This document shows positions 9,607 to 18,032 of a stretch of 64,000 nucleotides of DNA, in pieces. This DNA comes from Pseudoclavibacter terrae. GTDB taxonomy: Bacteria > Actinomycetota > Actinomycetes > Actinomycetales > Microbacteriaceae. The translations under genes and the position numbers were made by a program. The DNA lies in NCBI RefSeq assembly GCF_008831075.1, contig NZ_WBJX01000006.1, positions 186,001 through 250,000 of the forward strand, in the 5' to 3' direction. Below the pieces are notes generated by a model. The model saw only the letters and a program-made list of their open reading frames with translations, ran no database searches and had not been told where the DNA came from. The number at the start of each line of letters is the position of its first letter. Positions within the stretch are counted from its first letter, which is position 1.

Positions 9607-11115
9607 ATGGCCACCTTCGTCGACCAGGTGACGCTATATCTGCGCGCCGGAGAGGGTGGCAACGGCTGCGTCTCCGTCAAGCGCGAGAAGTTCAAGCCAC
9701 TCGCCGGCCCCGATGGCGGTGACGGCGGCAACGGTGGAAGCATCACGTTCTTCGCCGACCCGCAGGAGACGACGCTGCTGTCGTACCACCACAAGCCCCA
9801 CCGCTCGAGCGACAAGGGCGGTTTCGGCATGGGTGACTGGCGCAACGGCTACACGGGTCAGCCGCTCGACCTTCCCGTTCCCGTCGGCACGGTTGTCCGT
9901 GACGCGGATGGGGTCGAGCTCGCCGACCTGTCGGAGCCCGGCATGCGCTACGTCGCGGCAGAGGGCGGCCAGGGCGGCCTGGGGAACGCCTCACTCGCGA
10001 ACACCAAGCGCAAGGCTCCCGGCTTCGCGCTGCTCGGCACGCCCGGCGAGGAGCTGCAGGTGCAGCTCGAGCTCAAGATCGTCGCCGACGTCGCGTTCGT
10101 CGGCTACCCGTCTGCCGGCAAGTCGAGCCTCATCGCGGCCATGTCCGCTGCGAAGCCGAAGATCGCCGACTACCCCTTCACGACGCTCCACCCCAACCTC
10201 GGCGTCGTGCAGGCGGCCCAGTACCGCTACACGGTCGCCGACGTGCCCGGACTCATCGAGGGCGCGAGCGAGGGCAAGGGGCTCGGCCTCGACTTCCTGA
10301 GGCACGTCGAGCGGTGCTCTGCGCTCCTGCACGTCCTCGACTGCGGAACGCTCGATCCTGGTCGCGACCCGATCAGCGACCTCGATGTCATCCTCGAGGA
10401 GCTGCGCAGCTACCCGGTGCCCGAGGGGCAGACCCCCCTGCTCGAGCGCCCCCAGCTCATCGCGCTGAACAAGATCGACCTGCCGGACGGCCGCGAACTC
10501 GCGGACTTCGTCCGTCCCGAGCTCGAGGAGCGCGGCTACCGCGTCTTCGAGATCTCCACCGTCAGCCACGAAGGGCTGAAGGAGCTCTCCTTCGCGCTCG
10601 GTGAGCTCATCGAACGCGACCGCGAGGCGAAGCTGGCCGAGCTGGCCATCAAGCCGCGCATCGTGCTTCGCCCACGCCCCGTCGACGAGAAGGACTTCGA
10701 GATCCGCGTCGAGGGCGGAACGCACGGCAACACCTACCGGATCCTGGGCGAGAAGCCGCAGCGCTGGGTCGCGCAGACCGACTTCGCCAATGACGAGGCG
10801 ATCGGCTACCTCGCCGACCGTCTCAACAAGATCGGCGTCGAGGATGCCCTCTTCAAGGCGGGTGCCGTCGCAGGGTCCGCGGTGATCATCGGACCCGGCT
10901 CGCAGGGCATCGTCTTCGACTGGGAGCCCACGCTCACGAGCGCGGCCGAGCTGACCGTCTCGCCTCGTGGCACGGACAGTCGCCTCGAGGAGAACGCCCG
11001 CACGACGACTCGCGAGCGTCGCGAGGGCTACTACGAGCGGATGGATGGCAAGGCCGCGGCCCGGGCCGAGCTCGAGCGTGAGCGCGAGGGCGGCGTATGG
11101 AAGGTCGACGAGTGA
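9607..11115 (+). CDS. obg: Obg/CgtA ribosome-associated GTPase
   Basis: Essential GTPase involved in 50S assembly and stress control. The 502 residues show three domains: a glycine-rich N-terminal Obg fold (about 1-158, with DGGDGGNGG and GQGGLGN), a G domain (P-loop GYPSAGKSS, switch DVPGLIEGA, NKID) and a C-terminal OCT domain (about 340-420) followed by a charged tail. It starts with ATG after CAGGAG. It follows the terminator of rpmA, so it must have its own promoter or depend on read-through. Confidence 0.97.
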   Translation: MATFVDQVTLYLRAGEGGNGCVSVKREKFKPLAGPDGGDGGNGGSITFFADPQETTLLSYHHKPHRSSDKGGFGMGDWRNGYTGQPLDLPVPVGTVVRDADGVELADLSEPGMRYVAAEGGQGGLGNASLANTKRKAPGFALLGTPGEELQVQLELKIVADVAFVGYPSAGKSSLIAAMSAAKPKIADYPFTTLHPNLGVVQAAQYRYTVADVPGLIEGASEGKGLGLDFLRHVERCSALLHVLDCGTLDPGRDPISDLDVILEELRSYPVPEGQTPLLERPQLIALNKIDLPDGRELADFVRPELEERGYRVFEISTVSHEGLKELSFALGELIERDREAKLAELAIKPRIVLRPRPVDEKDFEIRVEGGTHGNTYRILGEKPQRWVAQTDFANDEAIGYLADRLNKIGVEDALFKAGAVAGSAVIIGPGSQGIVFDWEPTLTSAAELTVSPRGTDSRLEENARTTTRERREGYYERMDGKAAARAELEREREGGVWKVDE

Positions 11116-11143
11116 CCCCTCGAACATGGGTAGGATGGACGGC

Positions 11144-11398
11144 ATGATCGAGCTGATTCCTGCCGTGCTTGCCAACGCTGTGCTAGCTGAAGAGGGGCAC
11201 CACGTCGTCAACGAGCTGGCGATGCCCCCGATCATGTTCGGCGTCGTCACGCTCGTCACCTTCGTGGTCCTCATTGCCGTGACGTACGCGTTCCGCAACA
11301 CGTGGCACAGCCACCCGGTCGACTCGAAGGTCGTGCCGTACGAGCCGTTCAACCACGCTGGTGTCATCGAAGCCGGTTCGGTCCACTCGAAGCACTAG
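11144..11398 (+). CDS. Small single-pass membrane protein, unknown function
   Basis: An 84-residue protein with a hydrophobic N-terminus ([11 protein letters not shown]), one clear membrane span ([20 protein letters not shown]) and a histidine-rich polar tail. The gene lies between obg and nadD, 28 bp after the first and 22 bp before the second. The ATG at 11144 is chosen because TAGGAT (11131-11136) sits 7 nt before it. That could be a -10 box of a leaderless mRNA, or the AGGA within it a ribosome-binding site. In-frame ATGs at 11126 and 11135 are alternatives. No function is recognised. Confidence 0.7.
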   Translation: MIELIPAVLANAVLAEEGHHVVNELAMPPIMFGVVTLVTFVVLIAVTYAFRNTWHSHPVDSKVVPYEPFNHAGVIEAGSVHSKH

Positions 11399-11420
11399 CG
11401 CGAAGAGCCGCGCCGCCCCC

Positions 11421-12050
11421 ATGCCTCATACCGTCGAGACCTCCCCTGCAGTCGCGCGCCGCCGTGTCGGCATCATGGGCGGCACCTTCGACCCCATCCA
11501 CCACGGGCACCTCGTGGCGGCGAGCGAGGCGGCAGCGCACTTCGAGCTCGACGAGGTGCTCTTCGTGCCGACGGGCAAGCCGTCGCACAAGTCGCAGGTG
11601 ACGCCGGTCGAGCACCGCTACCTCATGACGGTCATCGCGACGGCCTCGAACCCACGATTCAAGGTCAGTCGAGTGGACGTCGACCGCGACGGTCCCACGT
11701 ACACGATCGACACGCTTCGCGACGTGCAGCGGCTCCGTCCTGATGCTGACCTCTACTTCATCACGGGCGCGGATGCCATCGCGCAGATCCTCGGCTGGAA
11801 GAACTCGCTCGAGCTCTTCGAGCTCGCGCAGTTCGTGGCGGTCTCTCGACCCGGCCACGAACTGCGAACCGACGGGATCCCGGCAGACAAGGTCGCCGTC
11901 CTCCAGATTCCCGCGCTGGCGATCTCCTCGACCGACATCAGGGAGCGCGCCTACGAGGAGAAGCCGGTCTGGTACCTGGTTCCGGATGGCGTCGTGCAGT
12001 ACATGGCGAAGCACCGGCTGTACACGGCTGAAGAGATTGATGCGATATGA
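11421..12050 (+). CDS. nadD: Nicotinate-nucleotide adenylyltransferase
   Basis: Makes deamido-NAD from nicotinate mononucleotide and ATP in NAD biosynthesis. The nucleotidyltransferase signature [15 protein letters not shown] is near residue 18, and the C-terminal [10 protein letters not shown] motif is present. The ATG at 11421 gives 209 residues; an upstream in-frame GTG at 11361 lies inside the previous gene and adds unrelated sequence. The ribosome-binding site is weak. The stop overlaps the next ATG by 4 bases. Confidence 0.94.
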   Translation: MPHTVETSPAVARRRVGIMGGTFDPIHHGHLVAASEAAAHFELDEVLFVPTGKPSHKSQVTPVEHRYLMTVIATASNPRFKVSRVDVDRDGPTYTIDTLRDVQRLRPDADLYFITGADAIAQILGWKNSLELFELAQFVAVSRPGHELRTDGIPADKVAVLQIPALAISSTDIRERAYEEKPVWYLVPDGVVQYMAKHRLYTAEEIDAI

Positions 12051-12838
12051 GTGACGCTCCACTGACCCGCCGCGAGCTGCGAGAGCTCGAACGGCGCCGC
12101 GAGAAGGGCGAGGAGACACCGCTGCCGAACCGCACGCCGACCGTCTCGGTCGAGGCGGAAGCTCCGAGCAGTGATGTCCCGACCGCGGATGTGGCGGACG
12201 CTGGAGAGACGAGCGCTGACGCCGAAGGACTGCCTTCAGCGCCTTCACCCGCATCCGGTGTCGCCCTCGAGGCTCCGCTGCAGATCGACGGGCTCTCGCC
12301 CGAGCGTCCCGCGGAGACCACCGACACGTCGGAGGCGGTGGAGCTGCCTGGCGACTCGTTCAACCGCAGCCCGGCCGCCGTCGAACAGGAGGCCCAGGAA
12401 GACGGCACGAGCGGCGACTACTTCCGTCGCCTCGTGATGGCGAGCCACTCCACGGACGAGACGCCGACGGGCATGATCGTCATGCCCGAGATGAGCTCGC
12501 CAGACATCACGGGTGCCCTCAGCGGAGCCGGTGACCTCATGGTCACGGGCAAGATGCAGGTCTCCCGTGAGCTGTCCAACTTCGGCACGCTCACCAGCGG
12601 CCTCGACTCGCCCGAGATCGACCGCGAGGACGATGGCGACGAGCCGCAGCAGGGCAGGGTCGTCGAGGAGCACACGCCGGTCGCTGCCAGTCGTGCGGTC
12701 CGCGAGCCGGGCATGCCGCTCGCGCCGCGTCGCGGACACGGCATCCGTCTCTCGATCTGGGCCGTCGTCAGCGGGATCGCCGTCGCTGTGGCTGGCGTTG
12801 TCGCCGTGATCCTGGGTATCGTTCAGGGTTGGTTCTGA
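12047..12838 (+). CDS. Tail-anchored membrane protein, unknown function
   Basis: A 263-residue protein with a basic, arginine-rich start ([17 protein letters not shown]), a long acidic, Pro/Ser/Thr-rich middle that looks disordered, and a single hydrophobic span at the extreme C-terminus ([20 protein letters not shown]), so the bulk would face the cytoplasm. The ATG overlaps the nadD stop by 4 bases, and rsfS follows after 70 bp. No family is recognised. The position suggests co-expression with NAD synthesis and ribosome silencing, but nothing in the sequence shows a function. Confidence 0.75.
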   Translation: MSDAPLTRRELRELERRREKGEETPLPNRTPTVSVEAEAPSSDVPTADVADAGETSADAEGLPSAPSPASGVALEAPLQIDGLSPERPAETTDTSEAVELPGDSFNRSPAAVEQEAQEDGTSGDYFRRLVMASHSTDETPTGMIVMPEMSSPDITGALSGAGDLMVTGKMQVSRELSNFGTLTSGLDSPEIDREDDGDEPQQGRVVEEHTPVAASRAVREPGMPLAPRRGHGIRLSIWAVVSGIAVAVAGVVAVILGIVQGWF

Positions 12839-12908
12839 TCAGCTGGCGAGCGCATCGCCTCTCGGACACCACGATGAGCTCTCAAGGGCTCTCAACGAAA
12901 GGGACCGA

Positions 12909-13313
12909 ATGACCGCGAGTACGCGAGCAATCGAACTGGCACACGTCGCAGCGAAAGCCGCCGACACGAGACTCGGCTTCGACATCGTCGCCCTCGACGT
13001 CTCGAACAACATGCCGCTCACGGATATCTTCCTGCTCGTCTCCGGCCGAAACGAGCGCATGGTGCTGTCCATCGCCGACGAGATCGAAGACGCGATGCGC
13101 GACATCGGGCAGCGCACGCTGCGCCGTGAGGGTCGCCGCGAGGGCCGTTGGGTGCTCCTCGACTTCAACGACATCGTCGTGCACGTCTTCCACGAGGAAG
13201 AGCGCATGTTCTATGGGCTGGAGCGCCTGTGGAACGACGCCCCCGTCGTGAAGCTCGACATCGGGGCCGACGACGCGGAGTCCGCGGACTCGGCTCCGGA
13301 CGCGCAGAGCTGA
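12909..13313 (+). CDS. rsfS: Ribosomal silencing factor RsfS
   Basis: Binds ribosomal protein L14 and blocks subunit joining during starvation. The 134 residues show the family pattern LDVSNNMPLTDIFLLVSG, then GRWVLLDFNDIVVHVF and RMFYGLERLW. A GAAAGGGACCG purine run precedes the ATG. It follows nadD with one gene between, the common nadD-rsfS arrangement. The next gene starts 5 bp after its stop. Confidence 0.95.
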   Translation: MTASTRAIELAHVAAKAADTRLGFDIVALDVSNNMPLTDIFLLVSGRNERMVLSIADEIEDAMRDIGQRTLRREGRREGRWVLLDFNDIVVHVFHEEERMFYGLERLWNDAPVVKLDIGADDAESADSAPDAQS

Positions 13314-13318
13314 CCGGC

Positions 13319-14104
13319 GTGACCACCGGCAGGTCCCCGGGAGGATGGGCGTGGCTCATCCTCACCGGCTTGCTGGCGGGCTTCCTCTCCGGCCTCTTCG
13401 GCGTCGGTGGGGGCATCCTCATCGTGCCCGCCCTCATCTACCTGGTGCGACTCGACCCACGCTTGGCGGCCGGCACCTCGCTGCTCGCGATCCTGCCATC
13501 GGCGATCGTCGGCGTCGTGACGTACGCGATCGGCGGCCACGTCGATCTGCTGCTCGCGGCGCTCCTGGCTGCGGGGGCTATCGTCGGGGCGCCGATCGGG
13601 TCATGGCTCCTGCAGAAGGTCTCCAAGCGCACCCTGCAGTGGTCGTTCATCGCCTTCATCGGCGTGGTCATCGTCTCCCTGTTCCTCGTCGTGCCGTCGA
13701 GGGACGCCGCCGTCCATATCGACGTCCTCGGGGGAGTGCTGCTCGTCGTCCTCGGCCTCTGCACTGGAGTGCTCTCCGGGCTGCTCGGCATCGGCGGCGG
13801 TGTTGTCGTCGTCCCCATGCTGGTCGTGCTGTTCGGGTCCAGTGACCTGCTGGCCAAGGGCAGCTCGCTGCTCATGATGATCCCGACGGCGATCTCGGGC
13901 ACGATCAGCAACTTCCGGCGCAAGAACGTCGACGTGGGCGCTGGCCTTGCCGTCGGTGGGGCGGCCTGCCTGACGACGAGCTTCGGAGGGTTGAGCGCTG
14001 CGGCCATCTCGCCATCGCTCGCGAACATCCTCTTCGCCGTGTTCCTCGCGGCGACCGCCATCCGCATGGCTGTCGACGCGTGGCCACGCCGTCGCGCGCA
14101 GTAG
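13319..14104 (+). CDS. TauE/SafE-family membrane permease
   Basis: A 261-residue integral membrane protein of the sulfite exporter TauE/SafE family (DUF81), whose members move small sulfur or organic anions. Two inverted-like repeats carry the signature glycine runs GLFGVGGGILIVPAL (N-half) and GLLGIGGGVVVVPML (C-half), and about eight membrane spans are visible. The GTG at 13319 starts 5 bp after the rsfS stop. The longer upstream frame is shadow sequence over rsfS. The substrate cannot be told. Confidence 0.85.
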   Translation: MTTGRSPGGWAWLILTGLLAGFLSGLFGVGGGILIVPALIYLVRLDPRLAAGTSLLAILPSAIVGVVTYAIGGHVDLLLAALLAAGAIVGAPIGSWLLQKVSKRTLQWSFIAFIGVVIVSLFLVVPSRDAAVHIDVLGGVLLVVLGLCTGVLSGLLGIGGGVVVVPMLVVLFGSSDLLAKGSSLLMMIPTAISGTISNFRRKNVDVGAGLAVGGAACLTTSFGGLSAAAISPSLANILFAVFLAATAIRMAVDAWPRRRAQ

Positions 14105-14127
14105 CGACACGCGTCGGCCGCCTCGAT

Positions 14128-14156
14128 TTGGTACGCCTCAGGTTCTGAGCTATTAT
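14128..14156 (+). promoter_or_regulatory. Predicted promoter of tRNA-Ala
   Basis: TTGGTA (14128-14133) and TATTAT (14151-14156) are 17 bp apart. The -10 ends 24 nt before the tRNA. This is the strongest consensus promoter seen in the window and lies in a locally A/T-rich patch. Confidence 0.75.
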
Positions 14157-14180
14157 TTTCGAGTTCCCGGAAACGGGTGC

Positions 14181-14256
14181 GGGTCTGTGGCGCAGCTGGT
14201 AGCGCACCTGCATGGCATGCAGGGGGTCAGGGGTTCGAATCCCCTCAGATCCACCA
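14181..14256 (+). tRNA. tRNA-Ala (anticodon GGC)
   Basis: A 76-nt cloverleaf. The acceptor stem is GGGTCTG with CAGATCC (one G-T pair), the anticodon stem is CCTGC with GCAGG around loop ATGGCAT, giving anticodon GGC (reads GCC/GCT), and the T arm is GGGTTCGAATCCC. The discriminator is A, and CCA is encoded (14254-14256). A consensus promoter precedes it and an intrinsic terminator follows. Confidence 0.97.
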
Positions 14257-14258
14257 AG

Positions 14259-14292
14259 AAGCCCCGGTCAGCACATGCTGACCGGGGCTTTC
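14259..14292 (+). terminator. Intrinsic terminator of tRNA-Ala
   Basis: GCCCCGGTCAGCA (14261-14273) pairs with TGCTGACCGGGGC (14276-14288), flanked by AA and TTT. The stem starts 4 nt after the tRNA CCA end. Confidence 0.93.
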
Positions 14293-14362
14293 TCGATCGT
14301 GCGGCGGGCGTGTGCGGTCTTCACCCCGAACTTGCGACGTCGGCATGGGGCGGGATGTCCGC

Positions 14363-15121
14363 ATGGCGAGACGCAGAACGAGCGACAACGCGCGCGCGAA
14401 CTGGAGCGCGCTGATCGCGACGCCCTTCGCGGCGGCCTTCTATATCTTCGTGGCGAGCAGGCTCGGGGTCAAGATCGGCGACTCCGTGCGCTACCTGGTG
14501 AGCATCTTCATCGTCTTCTGGCCGCTGTTCGGTGCGGTCTACCTGATCTGGACGCACCTGGCGTACCGCAACGCGGACACCGTGCAGTTGCGGGTGGCGT
14601 CCAGGCAGGAGCGCATCACCAAGCGTCGATGGTGGCATCGGCTTGTCGGCTATGGGGGAGCGACCGACTGGACGACCGCCGGCGCCATGGTCGCCGTCGC
14701 TCTGACGATCGCGATCGCGCAGGAACCCGCGTTCCGGGACCAGACGATCTTCGTGGTGCTCGGGCTCGCGACGGTGGCCGCGTCGTGGGCGCTCATGGTC
14801 TACGCCTTCGCGCTCGAGTACCTGCGCCTGGACGCGACAGCAGCGACGGAGCCGGCGGTCGGTCTCGAGGGTGCACCCGCCCTCGAGCAGGAGCGGGCGT
14901 GTCGCCCGGAGATCGTGTTCCCGTTCGAGGAGGAACCGCGGTTCGGCGACTATCTGACGCTCGCCGTGCTGATGTCGACGATGGCCGCGACCGCCTCGGC
15001 AGAGATCACGTCCCGCCGAGGCTGGCGGATCGCGCGCACGAACGTCGTGCTGGCGTTCTCGTTCAACTCGGTCATCGTCGCGATGATGGTGTCGGTGCTC
15101 TTCGGTGGCCTCACGAGCTAA
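14363..15121 (+). CDS. DUF1345 membrane protein
   Basis: An integral membrane protein of about 252 residues, family DUF1345, function unknown. Five or six hydrophobic segments are visible (ALIATPFAAAFYIFVAS, FIVFWPLFGAVYLIW, AGAMVAVALTIAIA, FVVLGLATVAASWALMVYAF). A conserved FGDYLTLAVLMSTMAATASAE stretch leads into a last span. The ATG at 14363 begins at a basic MARRR stretch; upstream in-frame starts at 14312 and 14345 are possible. Its TAA overlaps the stop of the convergent oxidoreductase gene by 4 bp. Confidence 0.8.
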   Translation: MARRRTSDNARANWSALIATPFAAAFYIFVASRLGVKIGDSVRYLVSIFIVFWPLFGAVYLIWTHLAYRNADTVQLRVASRQERITKRRWWHRLVGYGGATDWTTAGAMVAVALTIAIAQEPAFRDQTIFVVLGLATVAASWALMVYAFALEYLRLDATAATEPAVGLEGAPALEQERACRPEIVFPFEEEPRFGDYLTLAVLMSTMAATASAEITSRRGWRIARTNVVLAFSFNSVIVAMMVSVLFGGLTS

Positions 15122-16071
15122 TCGTTCGGCAGGATGACGAGGTTGCCGACCTTGCGACCGGAGTCCACGACGGCGTAGGCGTCGCGGATGCTCTCGAGGC
15201 CGCCTGAGACGCTCGTCACGGGGTCGAGGGCGCCGGTTGCGGCGAGCTCGAGCAGTTCCGTGATGTCGGCCGTCCGCTCGGGAATGGGCCCGGCGATGAC
15301 ATTGCCGCGCGCGGCGACCGTGTCGGCGAGGCCCGCGACGGCGAGGATGAGTCGTCCCGTGGGGGAGAGCAGGTGACGGCCCGACCGTCTGCTGAGGTTC
15401 CCGACGGTGTCGAGGACGACGTCGTATCGCGCATCGAGGTCTCCGACGGGCGTGCTGGTGTAGTCCACGTGCTCGTCGGCGCCGAGGCGCAGCGCGAAGC
15501 TCCGGTTCCGCGCGCTCGAGATTGCAGTTATGTGCGCGCCGAGGTGCTTCGCGAGCTGCACGGCGCTCGAGCCGACTGCGCCAGAGGCTCCGTTGATGAG
15601 GACGCGTTCGCCAGGTTGGACGTGGGCGCGCTCGCGCAGGAACTGGAGGGCGGTGCCGCCCCCGAACAGCAGGCCGGCCGCATCCTCGAACGACACCTGC
15701 TCGGGGAGGCGGGCGAGGCGTGCGATGGGAACCCGGGCCAGCTCTGCGTGCCCACCCAGTCCGCTGCCGATCATGGCGGCGACCCTCGTGCCCGGCGGGA
15801 AGCCGCTGCCCGTCGCGCCCGACGATTCGACGGTGCCCGCCACGGCGATCCCGAGCACCTTCTTGCGCGGCCCGCGGACCCCGATGCCAAGGCGCGCGAG
15901 CATCCCGAAGCCGGCAGGAAAACGCCCGGCGCGCATTCGCGCATCTCCGGAGGTCACGGCAGCGGCTTCGACTCGGAGGATGACCTCGCCCGTGCGGGGC
16001 GTCGGGTTCGGAATCTCGGTGATGACGACGGCCTCTGGTGGTCCGTATCTGGTGACGACTGCAGCTCTCAT
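15118..16071 (-). CDS. Zinc-independent medium-chain oxidoreductase (quinone oxidoreductase-like)
   Basis: A 317-residue NAD(P)-dependent enzyme of the medium-chain dehydrogenase/reductase superfamily, quinone-oxidoreductase branch. Seen: an N-terminal GroES-like half (EVILRVEAAAVTSGDARMR), then the Rossmann motif GASGAVGSSAVQLAK near residue 152. No catalytic-zinc cysteine cluster is evident. Its ATG faces the divergent tetR gene across 71 bp that holds two palindromic operators, so it is very probably the target of that repressor. The substrate is unknown, perhaps a quinone or reactive aldehyde. Confidence 0.85.
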   Translation of the reverse strand: MRAAVVTRYGPPEAVVITEIPNPTPRTGEVILRVEAAAVTSGDARMRAGRFPAGFGMLARLGIGVRGPRKKVLGIAVAGTVESSGATGSGFPPGTRVAAMIGSGLGGHAELARVPIARLARLPEQVSFEDAAGLLFGGGTALQFLRERAHVQPGERVLINGASGAVGSSAVQLAKHLGAHITAISSARNRSFALRLGADEHVDYTSTPVGDLDARYDVVLDTVGNLSRRSGRHLLSPTGRLILAVAGLADTVAARGNVIAGPIPERTADITELLELAATGALDPVTSVSGGLESIRDAYAVVDSGRKVGNLVILPND

Positions 16072-16077
16072 GAGTTC

Positions 16078-16128
16078 CCTTACGCCTGTAAGCCTGTTGT
16101 GCTCAGAGTAGCCTTACGCATGTAAGCC
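16078..16128. promoter_or_regulatory. Twin TetR-type operators between oxidoreductase and tetR
   Basis: Two near-identical 17-bp sites, CCTTACGC[C/A]TGTAAGCC, lie at 16078-16094 and 16112-16128. Each core is an inverted repeat CTTAC-N4-GTAAG (16079-16092 and 16113-16126), with centres 34 bp apart. One is 8 bp from the oxidoreductase start, the other 17 bp from the tetR start. This fits co-repression of both genes by the adjacent TetR protein. Confidence 0.85.
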
Positions 16129-16142
16129 CGCAAGGAGGAGAA

Positions 16143-16796
16143 ATGGCAGACCGTCAACCGCTGAGCAGGACGCGCATCCTCGACGCCGCCGTGCGCGTCG
16201 CTGACGGAGGCGGGCTCGCCGCAGTCAGCATGCGCAGCGTGGCGCGTGAGGTAGGCGTCGAGGCCATGTCGCTCTACCACCACGTGGCGAACAAGCAGGC
16301 TGTCCTCGATGCGCTGGCAGGGTGGGCCTTCGAGCAGATTCCTCTCCCGCCGGGCGGCGGCGACTGGCGAGCCGAGATGGGTGCAAGGGCGCGCGCAGCT
16401 CGCAAGGTGCTCGGCGCACATCCCTGGGCGCTCGGCCTCCTCGAGTCCCGTTCGAACCCGGCGGTGGCGGTGCTCGCCCACCACGACGCGACGCTCGGCT
16501 CGCTGCGCGCCGGCGGGTTCTCGGTGCTGCTGGCCTCACACGCCTACTCGCTGCTCGATGCGTACGTCTTCGGGTTCGTGCTCACCGAGCAGAACCTGCC
16601 GTTCGAGCAGGGCCAGAACGCGGAGGAGTTCGTCGCAGCGATGGAGCTGCCCGCTGACGAGTTCCCACACCTTGCGGAGCTCGTCGGCGAACGCATCATC
16701 GGTGGTGCGTACGACTTCGCTGACGAGTTCGACGTCGGCCTCGAGATGATCCTCGACCAGCTCGAGACGAGGCTGGCCCTCGAGCGGGGCGCGTGA
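16143..16796 (+). CDS. TetR-family repressor with TetR_C-type domain
   Basis: A 217-residue regulator. The helix-turn-helix region (about 10-55) reads TRILDAAVRVADGGGLAAVS, then a recognition helix around VGVEAMSLYHHVANK. The remainder resembles the Tet-repressor-like ligand-binding domain (LSRTRILDAA start, DEFDVGLEMILDQLE end). A strong AAGGAGGAG ribosome-binding site precedes the ATG. It diverges from the oxidoreductase across the twin operators, so it most likely represses that gene and itself until a small ligand binds. Confidence 0.9.
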   Translation: MADRQPLSRTRILDAAVRVADGGGLAAVSMRSVAREVGVEAMSLYHHVANKQAVLDALAGWAFEQIPLPPGGGDWRAEMGARARAARKVLGAHPWALGLLESRSNPAVAVLAHHDATLGSLRAGGFSVLLASHAYSLLDAYVFGFVLTEQNLPFEQGQNAEEFVAAMELPADEFPHLAELVGERIIGGAYDFADEFDVGLEMILDQLETRLALERGA

Positions 16797-16802
16797 ACGG
16801 CG

Positions 16803-17072
16803 TCAGCGCACGACGCGGAAGCCCTGGATGCCCTTCGGGGTGCGCTCGGAGACACGCGAGGAGGTGACCTCTGCAAACTGCGGCCCCTCCGCCATCCACG
16901 CGAGCAGCGCGTCGACGTGGCTCTCCTCACCCTCGAGCTCGGCTTCGACCCGGCCGTCGTGCAGGTTGCGCACCCAGCCGCTCACACCGAGGCGCTCGGC
17001 CTCCTGCGCGGCGCTGAAGCGGTAGCCGACGCCCTGCACGTTCCCGGACACGATCACGTTGACTCTCCGCAT
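16803..17072 (-). CDS. acyP: Acylphosphatase
   Basis: A small enzyme hydrolysing acyl phosphates. The 89 residues show the signature SGNVQGVGYRFS with the catalytic arginine, and the second signature GWVRNLHDGRVEAE with the catalytic asparagine. The start is set at the ATG at 17072; the longer frame to 17159 adds a non-family proline/arginine stretch. The gene converges with tetR (6 bp between stops). Confidence 0.93.
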   Translation of the reverse strand: MRRVNVIVSGNVQGVGYRFSAAQEAERLGVSGWVRNLHDGRVEAELEGEESHVDALLAWMAEGPQFAEVTSSRVSERTPKGIQGFRVVR

Positions 17073-17231
17073 GGGCACATTCTGCTCCGAACGCGGGGAA
17101 TGGGGGAAGGCACCCGCCCGGGCCCGCCCTGAGACACAGGGTTCTCCCACCTCGGGCACCTCCGGCTGCCGCCGGCAGCGGCAGCAAGGCCGTCCCGAGG
17201 CGGGAACGACTGCAGAGGCGTGGACGCAGCT
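17073..17231. other. Gap between acyP start and the PPTase stop
   Basis: 159 bp with no gene. It must hold the acyP promoter and any terminator of the leftward NRPS operon. The only structure seen is a 6-bp hairpin GCTGCC-GCC-GGCAGC at 17165-17179, without a T-run. Confidence 0.4.
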
Positions 17232-18032
17232 TCAGGTGAGGTGCGAGAGCTCGCCGACGTCGTAGCCGGTGTCGGGCAGACAGCCGAGTTCAGTCAGCAG
17301 CTCCGGCATCGTCCAGAGGCGCACCTCCTGCGGGCGGTTGGCCGCAACCGCGGCTCTCGCGCTGCCTCGCACCTCGAGCATCCGCACGCTGACGGGCGAG
17401 GGGGTCGGTGCGGCAGGATCGCCGGGGGTACGAGCGCCGGCGAGATCTGGGGAGGGGGCGCCGTGCACGCGGTGCCAGCCGCCGTGCTCCGGGTCCGGAT
17501 GCTCGTCGACGCGCAGCGAGGCGGGCTCGGTCCGCAGGCCGGTGCCGGAGACCTTCAACGCCGCCTCCTTGGCGGTCCAGGTGCCGATGCGGGCTGCGAC
17601 TGCTGCTGGCTGGCTGAGGTCGGAGGCCCGAGCGCGTTCGTCCGGGTGCAGCGCGTACGCATCGAACCCGGCCCACAGCTGTCGCGGGATGGTCTCGATG
17701 TCGACGCCGATCGCATCCGCGGGGTCCGCGATCGCGACGAGCACCCGTCCAGTGCTCGTCGAGGAGCTCAGGGCGAGGTCGGCGCTGCGCGGCTGGCCGT
17801 GCTGGCGACCGCAGTCCGGGCAGAGACGGGAGATCTCGAGCTCGCTCGCCTGCTCGAGCGGCAGACCGCGCCCCCAGGCTGCGAGCAGGCGCAGCGCGGC
17901 GCGCCCTGCGAGCGTTCGCCGACGCAGCTCCTCGCTCCGCCTGGCGCTCGCCATGACGCGGTCGTCCTCGCTCGCGCACATCGACGCGGCGTCGAGCACC
18001 TCGTCGATGCCAGCGGCGAGCACGGCGATCAT
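17232..18032 (-). CDS. Sfp-type 4'-phosphopantetheinyl transferase
   Basis: Transfers the phosphopantetheine arm of CoA to the conserved serine of carrier domains, turning the neighbouring NRPS from apo to holo form. The 266 residues carry CPDCGRQHGQP, the metal-binding GVDIETI and the second signature WTAKEAALKVSGTG, typical of the broad-specificity Sfp class. The ATG overlaps the ABC permease stop by 4 bases (ATGA). It is the last gene of the NRPS operon. The frame extends upstream to 18866 only as shadow sequence over the permease. Confidence 0.92.
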   Translation of the reverse strand: MIAVLAAGIDEVLDAASMCASEDDRVMASARRSEELRRRTLAGRAALRLLAAWGRGLPLEQASELEISRLCPDCGRQHGQPRSADLALSSSTSTGRVLVAIADPADAIGVDIETIPRQLWAGFDAYALHPDERARASDLSQPAAVAARIGTWTAKEAALKVSGTGLRTEPASLRVDEHPDPEHGGWHRVHGAPSPDLAGARTPGDPAAPTPSPVSVRMLEVRGSARAAVAANRPQEVRLWTMPELLTELGCLPDTGYDVGELSHLT

